64,000 nucleotides of DNA from Aradus depressus (lineage: Eukaryota; Arthropoda; Insecta; Hemiptera; Aradidae), in contig OY759214.1 in the NCBI GenBank assembly GCA_963662175.1, forward strand, positions 81,046,037 through 81,110,036. The letters are read 5' to 3'. The notes below the pieces were generated by a model. That model was not told where the DNA came from, did no database searches, and saw only the letters and a list, made by a program, of their open reading frames with translations. How positions within the stretch are numbered: position 1 is the first letter of the stretch; every line of letters begins with the position of its first letter. The translations under genes were made by a program, and so were the position numbers. Of this stretch, positions 23,901 to 39,300 are shown in pieces.

Positions 23901-26900
23901 TTTCGTCCCGAGGACCTACCACTGGGTGGCCTTCCTCTCACATGCCATTCACGCCAACGTCTCCATACCTACCAACATAGATGCTGGTTGTTGCCCCCTA
24001 GCAACAGTTGCATCTTTATGAATAAAAGCCAAAAAAAAAAAAAAAAAAAAAATTTATAGAGGTTGACAATGTTAGTTGGTAGAGCTTGTCCTTCAGAATC
24101 ATTGACAGCTATCATACGTCATTTTGGTTTCAATACGATGGGGAAATATACGTCAAATTCTACGTGCGGGATCCTACCAACTTACACCCCCCCACTTTTT
24201 CATTTTTTTTATTAAATAATATCAATATTAAAATTGTAAAAATTATTGAATAAATAAATAATTGTGAATAGTCTATAATAGCGAAATGTTGTTAAAGGAT
24301 ATGTTTCAGTCTAGTTATTATTTAAGCCTAACCGTTCTTCTGAGTTGCAAATATAGAATGTTATAAGAAATATACAATTTATTTTATTAGTGGAAGCTTT
24401 CAGCCACAATTTCACTACATTCAATAAATGTATCAATGTATCATCAAGGCCATTGATCTGTGATAGATATACTCGTTACGAGTCTCAATTTCTCTAACAA
24501 TAAGATTCCCTTTATAGATATTATTATTAATAATATTATTATTTTCAGATTGAAACTCACTGACCATGATGTTTCTCATTACTACAGGAACAACAATGAG
24601 TTCAAGTCTAATACAGAATTGTACATACCTGCCGACCATAGAGATAAATCTAATGCTACACCGTAAGTGGAAATACCAAGGTATTTGAATTATTAATTAT
24701 TTGTTCACTAAAAATGATAGTTTCAGCTGTAGTGTTTTTTAAGGTCACTATGAGTGCTGCTTTGGTCAGTTTAAGTAGTGAAAGCTTATTGGTTATTTAG
24801 ACAATGGATTGAGTACATTTTTACACATATATACGTAGGTTCCATGGAAACTATCTAAACACGAAACTTTCTTTTGTTTGTTTTTCACTTCTTTTTGTTT
24901 AGTTCTTATACAAATCAGTTTATCTAAAATTAATTTTATTTTAATCCTTGTCTGGACTTCCTCGTGTCCCTCCTTTCTTTTATAGCTATGTTTGTATTCT
25001 GTTCTGTATATTATTAATATATTTCTTTCTTTTCTTTTTGATTATATATATATTTTTTTACTCTTAGGGGACCTCATTTGATTAACCTACAAAATAGGCT
25101 TATAGGACTATATTAACGTATGCCCTGAATTTCTAAAGCTTTTTTTAGCGATGAAAAACAGGAATTGTCTCTTATACTATAACAAAACAATAATAGAGAT
25201 AACATATATAAATAAGAAACACATAAAAAAAAATAAGTAAAAACAGGATAAAAATATTTTTACACCTGTTTACTAGTTATTGTGACTCATGCCTAGGCTT
25301 TAACTACAAGGTTATATCGCCTATTAGGGGAGCGCTCTGGCGGACATGTGTACGACTCTACTGTGAGAGTATTATATTTTTCCAATCCACGTTTATTCGT
25401 TGGTATCTCTAACGAGTATAGGTATGAGACTATTGCTTAACGTCCGGTCCGAAGGACGATGTGCTCAAGGTTTTTTCACCTCTCATATAAAAACGTAAGG
25501 GCCTCGGCCAGATTTTGAATTCGCGAAGCCCTCTTCCTAATTGTTCCCTAATAGAAAAATTTAACAGAATCACTTATTTAAGTTGAAAAATATGAAGTTT
25601 TAAATTGAGAGTTATAAAAAAAGATATTCAACTCAATTTTGGGGGTGTTTTATAAAAATTGTAATAATTTAATAGACAATCAGCGTTGCACTTGGGAATT
25701 TAGAAAATATTTTTGTTTGTTGAGTTATATATTTGTTTATGGAATACACTTACACTTTATTGTATTTAACTTTCAGTGATTGGGGAGCACTTCTTCATCT
25801 CCTGAAGAGCAGCCTAGGATCGGGAATTCTAGCCATGCCAGGAGCATTCAAGAACTCTGGTCTTATTTGTGGAGTCGTAGGAACCATTTTGGTTGGCTTG
25901 CTCTGCACTCATTGTGTTCATCTCTTAGTATGTACTATTTATACAATTATTATTTTTTTCATATTTTATTTACAATAAAAAAGTTGTCGGTGAATCGTCA
26001 GCTATGTACTTCCCCAGCAATTATTTATCAACTACGTTTATACTCTCCCTTCAATGCTAATTGACCGTTTGGGCTAAAACTCAATATTTGACTTACATAG
26101 TGGCTTTTGAATCATACTAAATTTTGTGTACATCAGCTGTAAGTGGGATCTTTATGTTGAATCCCACTCTGAACCCCCTCCACTTTTCCTGATTCCGCTG
26201 AATATTAATAAGTATTATCCTTATAGGGCTTATAATTCACATATGAAATTTCTTGTCAATACATTCATTGCAACCGCAGTTATTACAGTTTTTGTATTAA
26301 GCCTTCGCCTAATCCCCCTCTTTTCTTTGGCCGATTTGGCTGAAAATCAACAGGTGTTGTTCTTAGACAGTATTGAATACACATATAAACGTTTGTGTCA
26401 ATACATTTATTTTATCGGGAGTTATCGAGTTTATAAACATACAGATTTTTTTTTTTTAATTTTTGGAATCAGGAGGTGGAAAAACATGAAATTCCGTTGA
26501 ATATTCCACATCGAATTTCTGACCGATTACATAATTTCCTATATAGTTTGTATTCTATTTTCTACTCTTTTTTTTAAAGGCATTGCGACTATGATGTCTG
26601 ATAAATAGATCCCCAGGAAAGCCGTTGAAGCCTGAGGCAGGTACTCGTCAGATTTTAATGCGCACATATTTATAATGAAGGTGCATCTTTATCTTGCGTT
26701 TGTGTTGTTCTCAGCAAACCCTTGCCCGTGTTACTAGAGATGAGGGGTGTCCCTTGACATAGAGGCGTACAACGATCCTGGTTGATGATCCACTCGCCGT
26801 CTAAGAATTATTCCAGTTACGGGGCTAGATTTCCACGAACCCTGGGGTATAGGGTTCATGATTTATATTAATAAATTTTTAATGTGATGCGATTATAATT

Positions 26901-29900
26901 TATGTTAAAACCAGTCGGGAAGAAATTACAAAACAATTTAACAAGAAGTCATATTTTTATAAGAAGCATTCTTTTACAACGCTACCGACAACAATTCAGA
27001 AGTACATTATATGTGTCATTAAACCATACCTCAAGTTGGAAAAGCTAATTTCATCGGAGAGAAAAATAACACAATTAACTTTTAAAATATGAATTCTTCG
27101 ATTTAAGCAAATCATTATGAAATTAATATTTAGCTTTGACTTCTACTCCATGCTCTGAACCCAACTCAGCTCTTGTAAATGTAGATACTTCTTCTTTGTC
27201 AGAGCTGTCATCAAGAAATAGATGCTAAACTCCAACGTTACCTGGAGAGGCACACCGACCAAGAGCCTGGGCCTTAGAATGCTAAAATAATGAATAATAC
27301 TCTACATTTGCAATTTGTTTTCCATATTTTGCAATAATCATTGTATGAGTTGTTCATTTTGCACCATTTGTGGTGACTTTCACAAAACTCATTTGCAATT
27401 GTCTCATCTATATGTAAAACGTGTTCATTTATTTATTTTTTTAAATTAGAGATTGTTTTCTCCTGAATAAAAAAAGCACAAAATTCAAAATATTTTTCTA
27501 GAATTATGGTATCACGTCGCATAGTGTTTCTTAATATTAGTAGTTTATTAATAGTAATTATTCTTTATTTTTTTGTTATTAGGTTTATTGTTCTCAACTG
27601 TTGTCCGTGAGGTTAAAACAGCCCTCTTTGGGTTTTGCCGAAACTGCAGAAATGGCCTTTCTTAGTGGACCTAAGAAATATCGAAAATGGGCTCCATGGT
27701 CAAGGTAACTTCATTATACATCAAACAATTATTTAATTATATACTTTAAACAATTAATTAAGGGTGGGAGAGGGATATGTGCAAACATGGTTGGGATGAG
27801 AAAGTCCTTATATGACCACATCTCATATATTTAATTTTTTTTCTTTATTTATTATACATTTTAATGAAAAATACTGATAATAAAAAGATATTTTAAAATG
27901 TTTTTCTACAAGACTAACCGTTATTGCGCAAATCAGGCAAGCGCCTAAAAAAATTAGTTTCTCTACTTCTTTTTTTTTTTTAAGAGTTTTGATTAGATCA
28001 TAAATATAAGCAATATCTTTTAAAATGTACTTTGGCCCCGAAGTAAAATGGTCGATCTTATTTTTCATTCGATTTCGATCAAAATCCAATCAGATCTGTT
28101 AGTACATGTGACATCATCATCATCATATTTCAATTGCATTGCTACAATCGTTTTTGCGTTTGAGTTCTCACAAAGTTCTAATCACATAAACGCATACAGA
28201 ACCTGTTCCAGGGGACCTTGAAACGTGAAAATCCGTTATACAATACTTCCTTATACTAACGGTTTAAGTAAATAAAAAAGAGACAAGTAACATTTTATCA
28301 ATCAATGGAATGAATTTTAAATTGATGGGTGTGAAATTTGGCCTGAATTATGTACAATTTTTCAGTGGGTTTATAATAAACCTGTTGCTCTAATCATAAA
28401 ATTGAACAAAAAGAGGCAGCCTTCATGAAGCTGTCTTTGTTTGAGTTATGTCGATGATGAATTGAGAATGGTTACATAATTTTTTTCGGCTAGTTAGACC
28501 GTTTTTGTCTTAAAACTCGAATGATATATATTGTTAGATCTCTTGACTCCAAACTAAATTATGGCCAGATAAATACAGATATAACAAGGGCACCATTTAA
28601 AAGCTGATTTAATGTCCTTCAAAAAATACGAACTAGATTTTTTTTTACGTTGGGGCATGATGTATTTAATAAAAGAACACAACCATCTTCAGTGCTAACT
28701 CTACTTTAATCAAGTAAAAAATTACAATTAATAAAAATATCTATATGCACATAAACTAAGTAATAAATAAAATATATTAATTAACTACTCATTAAAATAT
28801 GTAATTAATATACCACCGAAGTCGCTAAATCCAAGTATAAAAAATTATTTTCCTTTCTTAGTCCTCACAATAATCTGCCAGTTCGTGCTCTCCATTCTGC
28901 CACACTTCCGTAGCGAAGCCTTAAGCGCCAATGGTCTCGAGACCTCCTTAGTAGCAGCAGTGACAGTAACTAGTCAAAAATGAGAGTAACGCAGTGACTA
29001 GGGAGTGTCACCATTGGGTGATTTCTCCTCTCTTGATATTTAGACATTGCCTTTATCTCTCTCATAGCACATTTGCTTGTTGTACTTTTTTTTTATACAG
29101 TTGTTGGTATATATTTGTAAATGGCTAAAATATATATATATATATAATTTATTTTTGTTTGAATGCATATAGATTTTTCAATTCGTTGTAAGTTGTTACC
29201 ATTCAATTGTAGAGTTAGCAGTGAAGATGGTCGAATGAGACTGAAAGATGGTGAGTGGACAATAAGTCGGTGTTCTTTTATTAAACTCTAGTTAATATCT
29301 TCATTCCACCAGACCCCATGTGTTCAAAAATCATGTTATTGTGCTTAAGCTGTTTTTGAAAGAGCTAAACTTCATTACATCATATTTCAAAGCTGATGTA
29401 TTTGTGAAAATAAAATACTAATTTGGTTCCCTTTTGTTCCGACATTTCTTCCAGAGGTGACTTGTCTTTTTTGACATTTCGGGACACTTCCACGTCCTTT
29501 CTTAAAGTCGTAATAAACGTTCGAATAAAAACCTACTATCATTCTAGAGAAGCACAAAATCCTAATATTTCAGAGAAAATGTCCATGGAAATATAAAAAA
29601 ATAAAATATTACATGATTATTATATTATATGACCCAAATGATATTTTTCAATTGTATTAATGAACAAAAGTTGCATGGTCATCAAGTATGATTGATTGAT
29701 TAGGGCAGTTTTGAGACTCATCCACCCCAATAGCCTAATAGAACTATCAGAGAAATAAGAAACTCAGTCTGGTCTAATCCATCTTCATTCGAAAGGTTTA
29801 TCGACATATTTTTATCACTCGTTTAAATGTATCTCAAGATTAGTAGACAACATAATCTCAATGATTGTATTAAATGTAAGTGCTCTCTGAATTTGGACAC

Positions 29901-32900
29901 TTATTTTAATTGGAACAAGATGGTTTTCAAAAAAAAAAAAATTATCAGATATGTGAAATATGTATAACAAAAATCTCTTACTAATAATTTCCGAATTTAC
30001 TATGTTGTCAACCCAGGCAAGGACGTTAGTGACTAGTCCCATACAGCATTGTATCCTTTAAATTATAACAGGGGTTAGGGTTAGGGTTCATCACTCATGC
30101 CCGGGCTTTAACAACGAGGTCATATCGCCTACTACCAGAGCGCTCTTTCGTCACTCTGGTGGACATGAGCCCGACTCTACTGTGGGAGTCCTAAATTTTC
30201 CCTACCCTAAATATGTATTCACTTAGGGCAGGGGTCTTTAAAGAGTACCTGACATCGTACAGGCTCGGGACCATCGCTTAACGTCCCATCTGAAGGACGG
30301 CGTGCTTAAGTTTATTTTACCTCCCAGATAAAATAAACTAAGGACCTCGGTCGGGTTTCGAACCCACGTTCTTGAGCTCAGAAGGCAAGCACGCATACCA
30401 CTGAGCTACTGGCGCCCTCATAAAGTATAATATATGCTAATAACTACAATAATGAAAGCTAGATGTAGTCATAATAATAATAATATTTATTTCCGTTAAA
30501 CAATAATATGGTGATTGCATACGTCATACAATTGTGTACATCAAAATAGCTTATAAATGATATAAGTACATCAACCTACATTAAATTTCAATCATATACG
30601 AGATGATTTATAATAATTATATCCTCCTCAATAAATAATATAAGATAATTAATAATAAAATCCTAAAATTTTTAAATACAATAGATACTATATATAGAAG
30701 GCGCCCGTAACTCAGTGGTAGCGTGCTTGCCTACTACTGAGTTCATGATCGCGGGTTCGGAACCCGGCCTCTTTGAACGTTTATAACGCCCCTTCCTCAG
30801 GTCACTTGGAGCGAAATAAAAAGAAATAGATAAGATTTCGATGGAAATAAAATGAAATAAATAGAAAGAAAAAAAAATATATATAAATAAATTAACATAT
30901 AATAATATATTTAATTGTATATAACTAATAAAATAAATGATAATAATAAAAAATAATCAACAAAAAGTAATTAAGATAGAACAAAATATATTGGTGGCGG
31001 ACCTCCGCGAGAAAATCAAAATGAAAGCGAAGTATGAATTAAAGCTTTTCCCTGAAGCACGATTTACATGTAAAACAGAAAAGCGGGGAAAACATTTTGA
31101 TTCATTCTATTGTGTAATTAAAGAGATATTCACATCCATTAAAATTGTTGCAAAATTATACTCATTTAAGTTTAAGAAAGAAGAAAATAGACAAAATGGA
31201 CTTTTTCATATACATTTTAATTTGGTATAGTGTGCTGAAGCAAACAATATATTTTGATTGTAATTATTTATTTTTTTCAGGAAATTCGTTAGAGCTTCTC
31301 TGTTTGCTTCACATTATTTAGGAAACACTGTCTACGTTATTCTTATCGCTGAATCATTTCAACAGGTACCTATAATAATTAAATTGTAAAAACATACTAA
31401 TAAAATTATAGTTGGCTCGACTAATGCCGGCCAGTTATAATTAAATGTTTATATTTTTAGTTTTCTGTTGGAAAAGTCCTCCCTTAAACCCAGCAGCGAG
31501 TAAATTTCGAGACTAAATAGTTTATCGTTTTGTAAAATAGCAATTTTGTTTTACTCACTATATTTAATATTGTAATTATATATTTTATACAATTTTTTTA
31601 TAATTTTTACTTTTCTATGATTCGCACATCTAATGAAAGGAAGTACGAACGTCGCGAAATATCACTGTGAAATAGAAACTTCTGGAAAAAGTATGAAAAA
31701 TATTTATCATAATTTAAATTATGATTAAAAACAGTATCCACTGTACTTATTACTATTATTATTTTTGTACTAATTTATTTTCTAGTATTTATGAACAGCT
31801 TTTATTTATTTATTTTATTCTGTATTGTTATGATTTCACGGAAATAAATAGTATTATTATAGTAGTATTTAGAAATTGAGAATGGGTTTGCCTAATTCCG
31901 ACACTTGAAGGCGTTTAATAATTATATTCGCATTATTATAATATAATATATTATTTTATATTATAACAGGTTACGTCATTAAATATGTACATCAAGATAG
32001 CTAATAAACATGTACATACACAGTTATTAAATCAGACACATATTTGATTAGTAATAACAATAATAGTATAAAATAAAATAAAATGAATAAACAAATAATA
32101 AAAAATAAATTTGTATACAATTACAAATACTTTTCTTTTCAAAAGTTACGATATTACGGTACGTTCTTAGATCCATTCTTCAGGTCGCAATGTGCAAAAT
32201 ATACTGAAGAAATGAAGGAATAAATAAATAAGAAACTATAAATTAATATTTCTCTCCAAAAAGTAACATATACTTTTTTCTCACAATGAATTTCGCAGCC
32301 GTCCATGTTTTGCGAATGAGGGCTTATAGGTAGTTAATTAGTCACCATGGTTCAAGCCCGGGCTTTAACTACGAGGTCATATCGCCTATTACTAGATCGC
32401 TCTTTCATTGCTCTGGTGGACATAGCCCGACTGCGGAAGTTATGGCTTCTACAGTTAGCCCCTATTAATTTTTTTTTTCTCGTAAATTTAGCCATTTAGC
32501 TGGAAAGGCTTCCCGAAATAATAATTGTTCGTGTTTCTTAAACTTCTCTGGGATGTTCCACTTTTGGTAGTTACGACGTTCATAGTGACCAGTACGACGT
32601 TCATAGTGACCAGAAGAAGGGACCTGCAATTGTCCCGAAATATTGTCCAACGAAGAAAAAAGAAGACACCTCTGGAGGAAAAAATGCCGGAAACTACCAA
32701 AAGTAATAATTGTAATCTATAGTTAAATGTGGGGGGTGAAGGGAAGACATTTGACTTATAGGTAATGAAAAAATCATGAATTTTGAATTTGATTTCACTT
32801 AGTTTTTCGGGAAGGTTTCGAGCGTCATCCTCCTTTTCTATTTTCCACGATTGTCTGTGAATTATTTAGTATTGTTAAAGTATAGTTATTCTTTCTAGAG

Positions 32901-33995
32901 TAACATGTACTTGAATGTTTTGATAAAAAAATTACAAGTGTTATAAATATTTTTTCTAAACTTAACACATTGCTCAAAATGAAGTGTATGTCGTATAGAA
33001 AATTCAGCAAGATCTGGTGTGAATAGGCTATTTATGAAATTTGAAGTACCTATAGACTCCTATTTTCCAGAGTTCATTTCTTCTGAGTTGCCTTATTAAC
33101 TTTTAACAATATTTTGGTACCCTTCCACGTTCCTTCATCAAATCACAAAGAACAGAGGGTTCGCTATTTTACTTCTCTTAAAAACAAATAATCAACCATC
33201 ATCTCAGAGAAGTCTAAGAAACACATTGAAGTGTAGACATTGCATTTCATTAGATGTCTTGTTATGACTAAATTTATATATCGATTTCACCAATTCGATT
33301 TCCGCAGTGTCTAATTTGAGCGGCTTATGATTGCAGGTACTGGAGAATTGCTTCGAGGTGAAGCTCAACATCCGATTGTACATCCTGGCTCTGGCAGTCC
33401 CTTTGGTTCCCCTGGGTATTATCAGATCTCTCAAGGTCCTGGTGCCCTTCTCCGCACTCGCCACTGCCTTCATCCTTTTCTGTCTGGTAGTGACCCTCTG
33501 TTACACCTTCATCGATCTCCCACCCATGGACACAAGGCCCTTCATCACATCTGTAAATCGATGGCCGCTCTTTCTTTCCACCGTCCTCTTTGCCATGGAA
33601 GGCATTGGAACTGTAAGTTGACTTTGGACCCAGTAAACATGGGTAAATAACTTCGTAAAGTGTAAATGGTATTACAGTTTCTCTAATGACTATAAAACTC
33701 TAGGTGTAAGAAGGTAAACAAGGTAAACAGCAACGGTGGGGCCTCCACACCACCCGCCCGCCGCGTAGGGGGGAATCAGGTAATTGAATTTAATATACTA
33801 CTGAATAAAACACTTAGAACAAGTCAAAAATGCCACTATATTTATATAAAATACACAATATATTTCGCTGGTTAGAGCATTGTCAAGTGTACAGGATACA
33901 GACTTATGATTGGTGGTAATATTTTGGAAAAAAGTCAAGATAAGGGTGGGGGGGAGGGTTAGGAGGGGAAGAGTGAGGGAGGGGGAAAGAATAGT

Positions 33996-34026
<31 letters not shown>

Positions 34027-36350
34027 ACTACCATACTATATCACATCAGAAATCAGAAAAGAGATATATTATTTAATTATTTTTCTGATTAAATTGTGAT
34101 ATAGTATGGTAGTTCCCCCCCCCCCCCCCCCCCCCCCCGGTTATTTCCCCCTCCCTCACGCTTCCCCTCCTAACCCTCCCCTCCAACCCCCCCCCCCCCC
34201 CCCTCCCACCCCATATCTTGACTTTTTTCAAAATATATTACCACCCGTCATAAGTCTGTATCCTGTACACTTGACAATGCTCTAACCAGCGAAATATATT
34301 GTGTATTTTATAGAAATATAGTGGAATTTTCGACCTGTTCTAAGTGTTTTATTCAGTAGTATTTACAATGAACTTCCACAAGATCTCTGGCGAAAACATC
34401 TCTAATTTGAATTTAATATGTTTTATTTGGTGCTAATACTCGTCACGGTGAGTTGCTGGGTCCTTTTTGTAGGACCCAGCGATTCGCCGGGACGATGTTT
34501 GGGTCCCCCAAACTACCTTAATGGCGATTCCCGAGTGAGCTCGGGATCATCTACGATTTGTGTATGGGGTAGGCACTGGGAGGGTCTTAGAGCACCCAGC
34601 AGTCATCCCCGGAGTCACGTTATACTGCCTTGTTTACCCTCCACCAGGAGGCAACGAATCGACCGAACTCTGGCTAATCAGCCTCACTCATCATCTTCCG
34701 CGGGTTCAGTCCCAGGTATCATTCTGTCCGGCGTATCAACTCCACCCTATTGGTATAGGTACGAGGTGATCCTCGTACAGCGAGCATATGGGATGACCGT
34801 TTTTCCATAAATCAAGCAATCTTCAAAAAGACGAGAATATACAATAATCCTAAAAACTGCTCTTTTGGACCAACTGTTTTCACAAAAAAAAAATATATAC
34901 ATGTCTCTGCTGGCGCTGTGGCGATTCGAATGTGAATTTTTAATTTTTTACATTTCCGTTATAAGTTTCTGCTTGTTCTTTGCCTTTTCTATGTGTAACA
35001 AGGTAGATATGAATTTGTGACGACTGTTGTCAAAATAATTTAATATTTTAATTTTAAATTTAGGTGCTCCCGATTGAAAACTCCATGTCTACTCCTCAAC
35101 ACTTCCTCGGCTGCCCTAGTGTTCTCAATATTGCCATGAGCATTGTGGTATCGCTATATACTAGTGTTGGGTTTTTTGGATTTCTCAAATATGGAGAAGG
35201 GGTCCAGGGCAGCGTTACTTTGAATCTCGGAGAGACGCCGTAAGTTTTATATTTATTTAGTATATTTTTTACTTTTTCTTAAATAAAATATTCATGCAAT
35301 TTCACAGCTTGCACAATACAAATGTAGTCTGACTTCTAACAGATTTTATTACTACATACTAGCCGGCTTTCGAAGTTGCTCATCATTAGACTATCTGCAA
35401 AAAAAACATAATTTAGTAAAACATATATAGGGAGCCAACGTGGCCGTGCGGTCTAGACGGTAGGGGTTTGGTCGCATGGTCTCACCATGGTTTGCGGGTT
35501 CCCGACCGGGAGTGAGTTTTATTTCGTAGATAGAACTCCCTCCCAAGGCCATGAATGTCGTAAATATAACTAAATAACACATTGACATAGTATGCACCTT
35601 ACATAAGACCGAATACCTGAGCCTCCAGGCCTGCCACTGGCAACCTACGCCGATGACACGCTCCTCATAGCTCAGGACTGTGATCTTCATAGGGCCGTGC
35701 TCACTTTTCAAGAGGGTCTGGATGTCCTGGCAAATTGGTTCAACAGATGGAAGTTGAGGCTAAACGCGAACAAGACAGAAACTAAGGTTTTCGCACTACG
35801 ACGCATAAACCATGATACACTGACACCGCTAAACATCAACCACAGAAACATCTCCTGGACACCAACACACCAGGTGGTGAAGTATCTAGGGGTGCTCCTA
35901 AACACCAAACTGACCTGGGGCCAACACATTAACTCCAAATTGACACATGCCAACACTAGACTCTCCTCACTCTACCCACTTCTCAACAAGAACACTACAC
36001 TCCGACGTGAATGTGCCACACTACTCTACACCGCACTCATACGGCCACTCATCACATACGCCTGTCCGGTTTGGCTCGGCACAAGCCAGACCAACATTAA
36101 GAAACTGGTCAGGTTCGAAAACAAAGTTCTCCGCCTTGCCGTAAACGCGCCTTGGATGGTAAGGAATTCTCAGATACGCAGGGAGCTGGGTGTTCCCGAC
36201 GTTCGAGACTTCATATTGGAGTTAGCGACAAGATTCAGGACTGGGCTGCAGAATGTTTCTGGAGCCGCTACCTTTGGCATTGGGGAACCTCTGCTACACC
36301 GTCGTCTGAAGCCCCGGCTTCTACAAGACATTATATTCTAACCATGTGCA

Positions 36351-36386
<36 letters not shown>

Positions 36387-39300
36387 TATTTATTTATTTT
36401 TTTAAATTGTGTATAGCGCCCCTTGCGCTGAACCGAATAAAGAGTTTTTTTTTTTTTTTTTTTTTTTTTAAGACCGAATATGCACCTTATATAAGATCAA
36501 AAAAAAAACCTATATAAAATTCTAATAGATAAAATAATAAATATATAAGAATATATTATTTTACCAAAAGTAAATTATTAAAAAGAATAAAACTGTCCAA
36601 TAAATAAAAAATACTCAAAATTGTTATTTTTGTGTAGTTTTGTATATTTTTTATTTATTAGATGGTTTTATTTCTTATCCTCTACATTATGTGTTTAATA
36701 AATGTTTTATCGGGTATGTTAATTGTTATAGTTTTTTTTATATCGTTATATTAAGTTACTTATTTATTGATTTCATTTATTGAATTAATTTATTTTGTAT
36801 GAACCATTAACCATATAGCCAGCCAGCTATTTTACCCTTTAGAATTTTATATATTTTTTACTAAACTATGGGTTTTTTGTAAATAGCCTGATAATGAGGG
36901 TAACCTCGAAAGCCAGATAATAATAAAATTTGTTAGCAATAAAGTCAAACTACATTTTATTTTGCTATCACATACATTGTTCATATTAAAGTCATTGTTT
37001 AAATATTTAGTAAATATATATTTTAATTTTCAATAAATACAATTTTCATACTAAAATTCAATTATTTAGATTTTTTTTTTGTACATATAAGTACGTGCTC
37101 GTTTTTTCTAAAAATGTCATATATCAATTTGTCTTATTCAAAACTTATGTTTACTATTTATGTATTGTTTTATTTTTTATAATTAATATCATATTGTCTT
37201 CTATTTTTAGTTTGGCGGAAATAGTGAAAATCTTGGTGGCATTGTCCATTCTGTTTACGTATGGTCTTCAGTTTACTGTACCTTCTGAAATACTGTGGTT
37301 GACCATCGGGCACAAATTCAGTGCGCAGAATGAATCCAAAGCGTTCTACATTATGAAAGCATTAATGATTTTTGGAACGGGTACGTAGATAGTTGTACTC
37401 TTTTTTCTTTGAAACATACAGGGTATATTTTTGTTTTTACATACCTTGTATAATTTCGGTTTGGTAACGTTAAATCTGCCTTTTTCAGACACTTCTAACA
37501 TAGATAGAAGACTGAAACTTGATGACAATGTATTAATTTTCGAATACATTTCTGCGATCTGTGTTGATATAGTGGAAAGCTAACCAAATAAATTAAAAAA
37601 AAAAAGAAATTGTTTAACTTTTATAGTTTAACTCCCCAAAAATATATATACATAATGTACCGGTTTCGGCTTACGCCTTCGTCAAATGTGACACTGTTTT
37701 CTAGGTTGTCATATTTATACAATCCTCAGGTTACCTAACATTAACTAATCTATGACAATCTAGCAAAGTCCATGTAGGGTAGGGAGTCGTGCCTTTACAA
37801 AACAGAATATACAAATATCTTAATTTAAACATGAACAAAATCAAGAAAATATGATGGTAAGAAATTTATTAAAAAATTAAAGAAAGTGTTTATCGTATAA
37901 TACATAGTATATATAAGAAATAAGGGCATATGACATAATATCGAAGTATAAGAAGAAAATAAAATATATACTCTTTATAAAAAAAATATATAATATATTA
38001 TTAGCCATATCAGTTTAACGGTTCACCGTCTATCCGTTGCATGTCATATATCATCTCATCTTAAGCACAGAGTTGTAGCGTCACTAAGATTGCTGTCCCT
38101 AAGTACAAAAATATATATATATCAATCGACAACTATTAAAGAAAACTAAAAAGTAAGAAAATAATATAAACAACAAGTTTATCAAAAATATTTCTTATAT
38201 TTCAAATATATATGTATATTCCGAAATAATATGAAGTATATCAGGTATTATATAAGGTATATCCGATATTATATATCAATTTGTTGCATTGTTGATCCTG
38301 TGTAATGGCTTATAAAGATTTATAATATAATTCTATGAGAATCCGAACAACCATTAAGCACTCATTTTTACATTCCTCTCAGAATGTCAAGATGAAATGA
38401 AATGAAAAGAAATTTTATTATTCCGGGACCGAGGTCCCCTAAGAATAAATACATATAGAGTAAAGAACAGGAAACAATAAAATATAGTATCAGTATGACG
38501 TACAAAGAAATAAATAAATTAGTACTACATTGGAGAAAACTAGAAATTAATAATACATAGATATACAAAAAAATTAAAACGAAAAAACATAAAATTAACA
38601 GCTTAATTGAGGAGTTTGGAGCCAGAGCGGACCAACCCACAATTTTTCGGAAAATGAGTTATTACCATCCTGATGTTGGCATAGGTTCCCTTTTTCAAAA
38701 CCAGTGTGGATCACTTAGTTTCTTCACTTCAGTGATAGATAGCAGCACTTTAAGTTTAGTCCACAAGTATTTTGTGCATATATTTTCAAAGTCACAATGG
38801 ATCATACGGCCTTCAAAAACTTTATAGAACACAAAAAGGGATCACTCATCCAATACTATTCTAAAATTTCAAATATAAATAAATATTTGGGGCCCATTTA
38901 TGGAGATAAACAAAATGTACTCAATTTTCAATTGCCATTTTCTACCTGTTCAGTTTCAACCAGTTGGTCCGCTCTGGCTCCAAACTCCTCAATTATGAAG
39001 AAAAAAAATAAAAGTATATTTTTTAATAAAAGAGAATATGTAAAAAAAAAGTATATAAATAAGAAAAAAATAAATAGATTAAAAAAATCGATAGAGCATA
39101 ATACTATGATGGTTGATTATAAAAGAGAGGGGAGGATGCCCAGACAAGGTTTAAAATAAAATTAAATTTACATAGAAGGAGCTAAAAAGTGTGAGGAGAA
39201 AGAAGAAAAAGAAAAATACACAATAAAATAAGATGCTATATGACCTGGGTTTGTACAAGATTTATAAGGATTTATAAATCTTGTACAGGCTCATGTTACA

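Larger units (their letters stand above)
35330..36960. mobile_element. Hammerhead-family-3 inverted-repeat element, split by a SINE-B and a LINE
   Basis: Left end: TAGTCTGACTTCTAACAGAT..ACTAGCCGGCTTTCGAAG..TCATCATTAGACTATCTG (35325-35397). Right end: AGCCTGATAATGAGGG, AACCTCGAAAGCCAG..AAGTCAAACTACATT (36887-36957), the approximate reverse complement. Both motif copies are mutated: CTAATGA on the left and CTGATAA on the right. A SINE-B (35431-35600) and a Jockey LINE (35616-36469) later inserted into it. Confidence 0.65.

Noticed and set aside
30071..30090. GGGGTTAGGGTTAGGG, resembling a telomere repeat
   Set aside because: Only two to three units, at the 3' end of a SINE-A copy whose normal end is cctaaccc on the other strand. 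It is internal to a gene, and most insects use TTAGG.
33798..34092. Frames with poly-Pro or poly-Gly in the palindrome
   Set aside because: Translations of the G24/C24 homopolymer region; not genes.
34418..34810. 130-residue frame in the GC-rich intronic insert
   Set aside because: No recognisable domain, and it lies inside an intron of the transporter. Probably a decayed mobile element; noted as a region rather than a gene.
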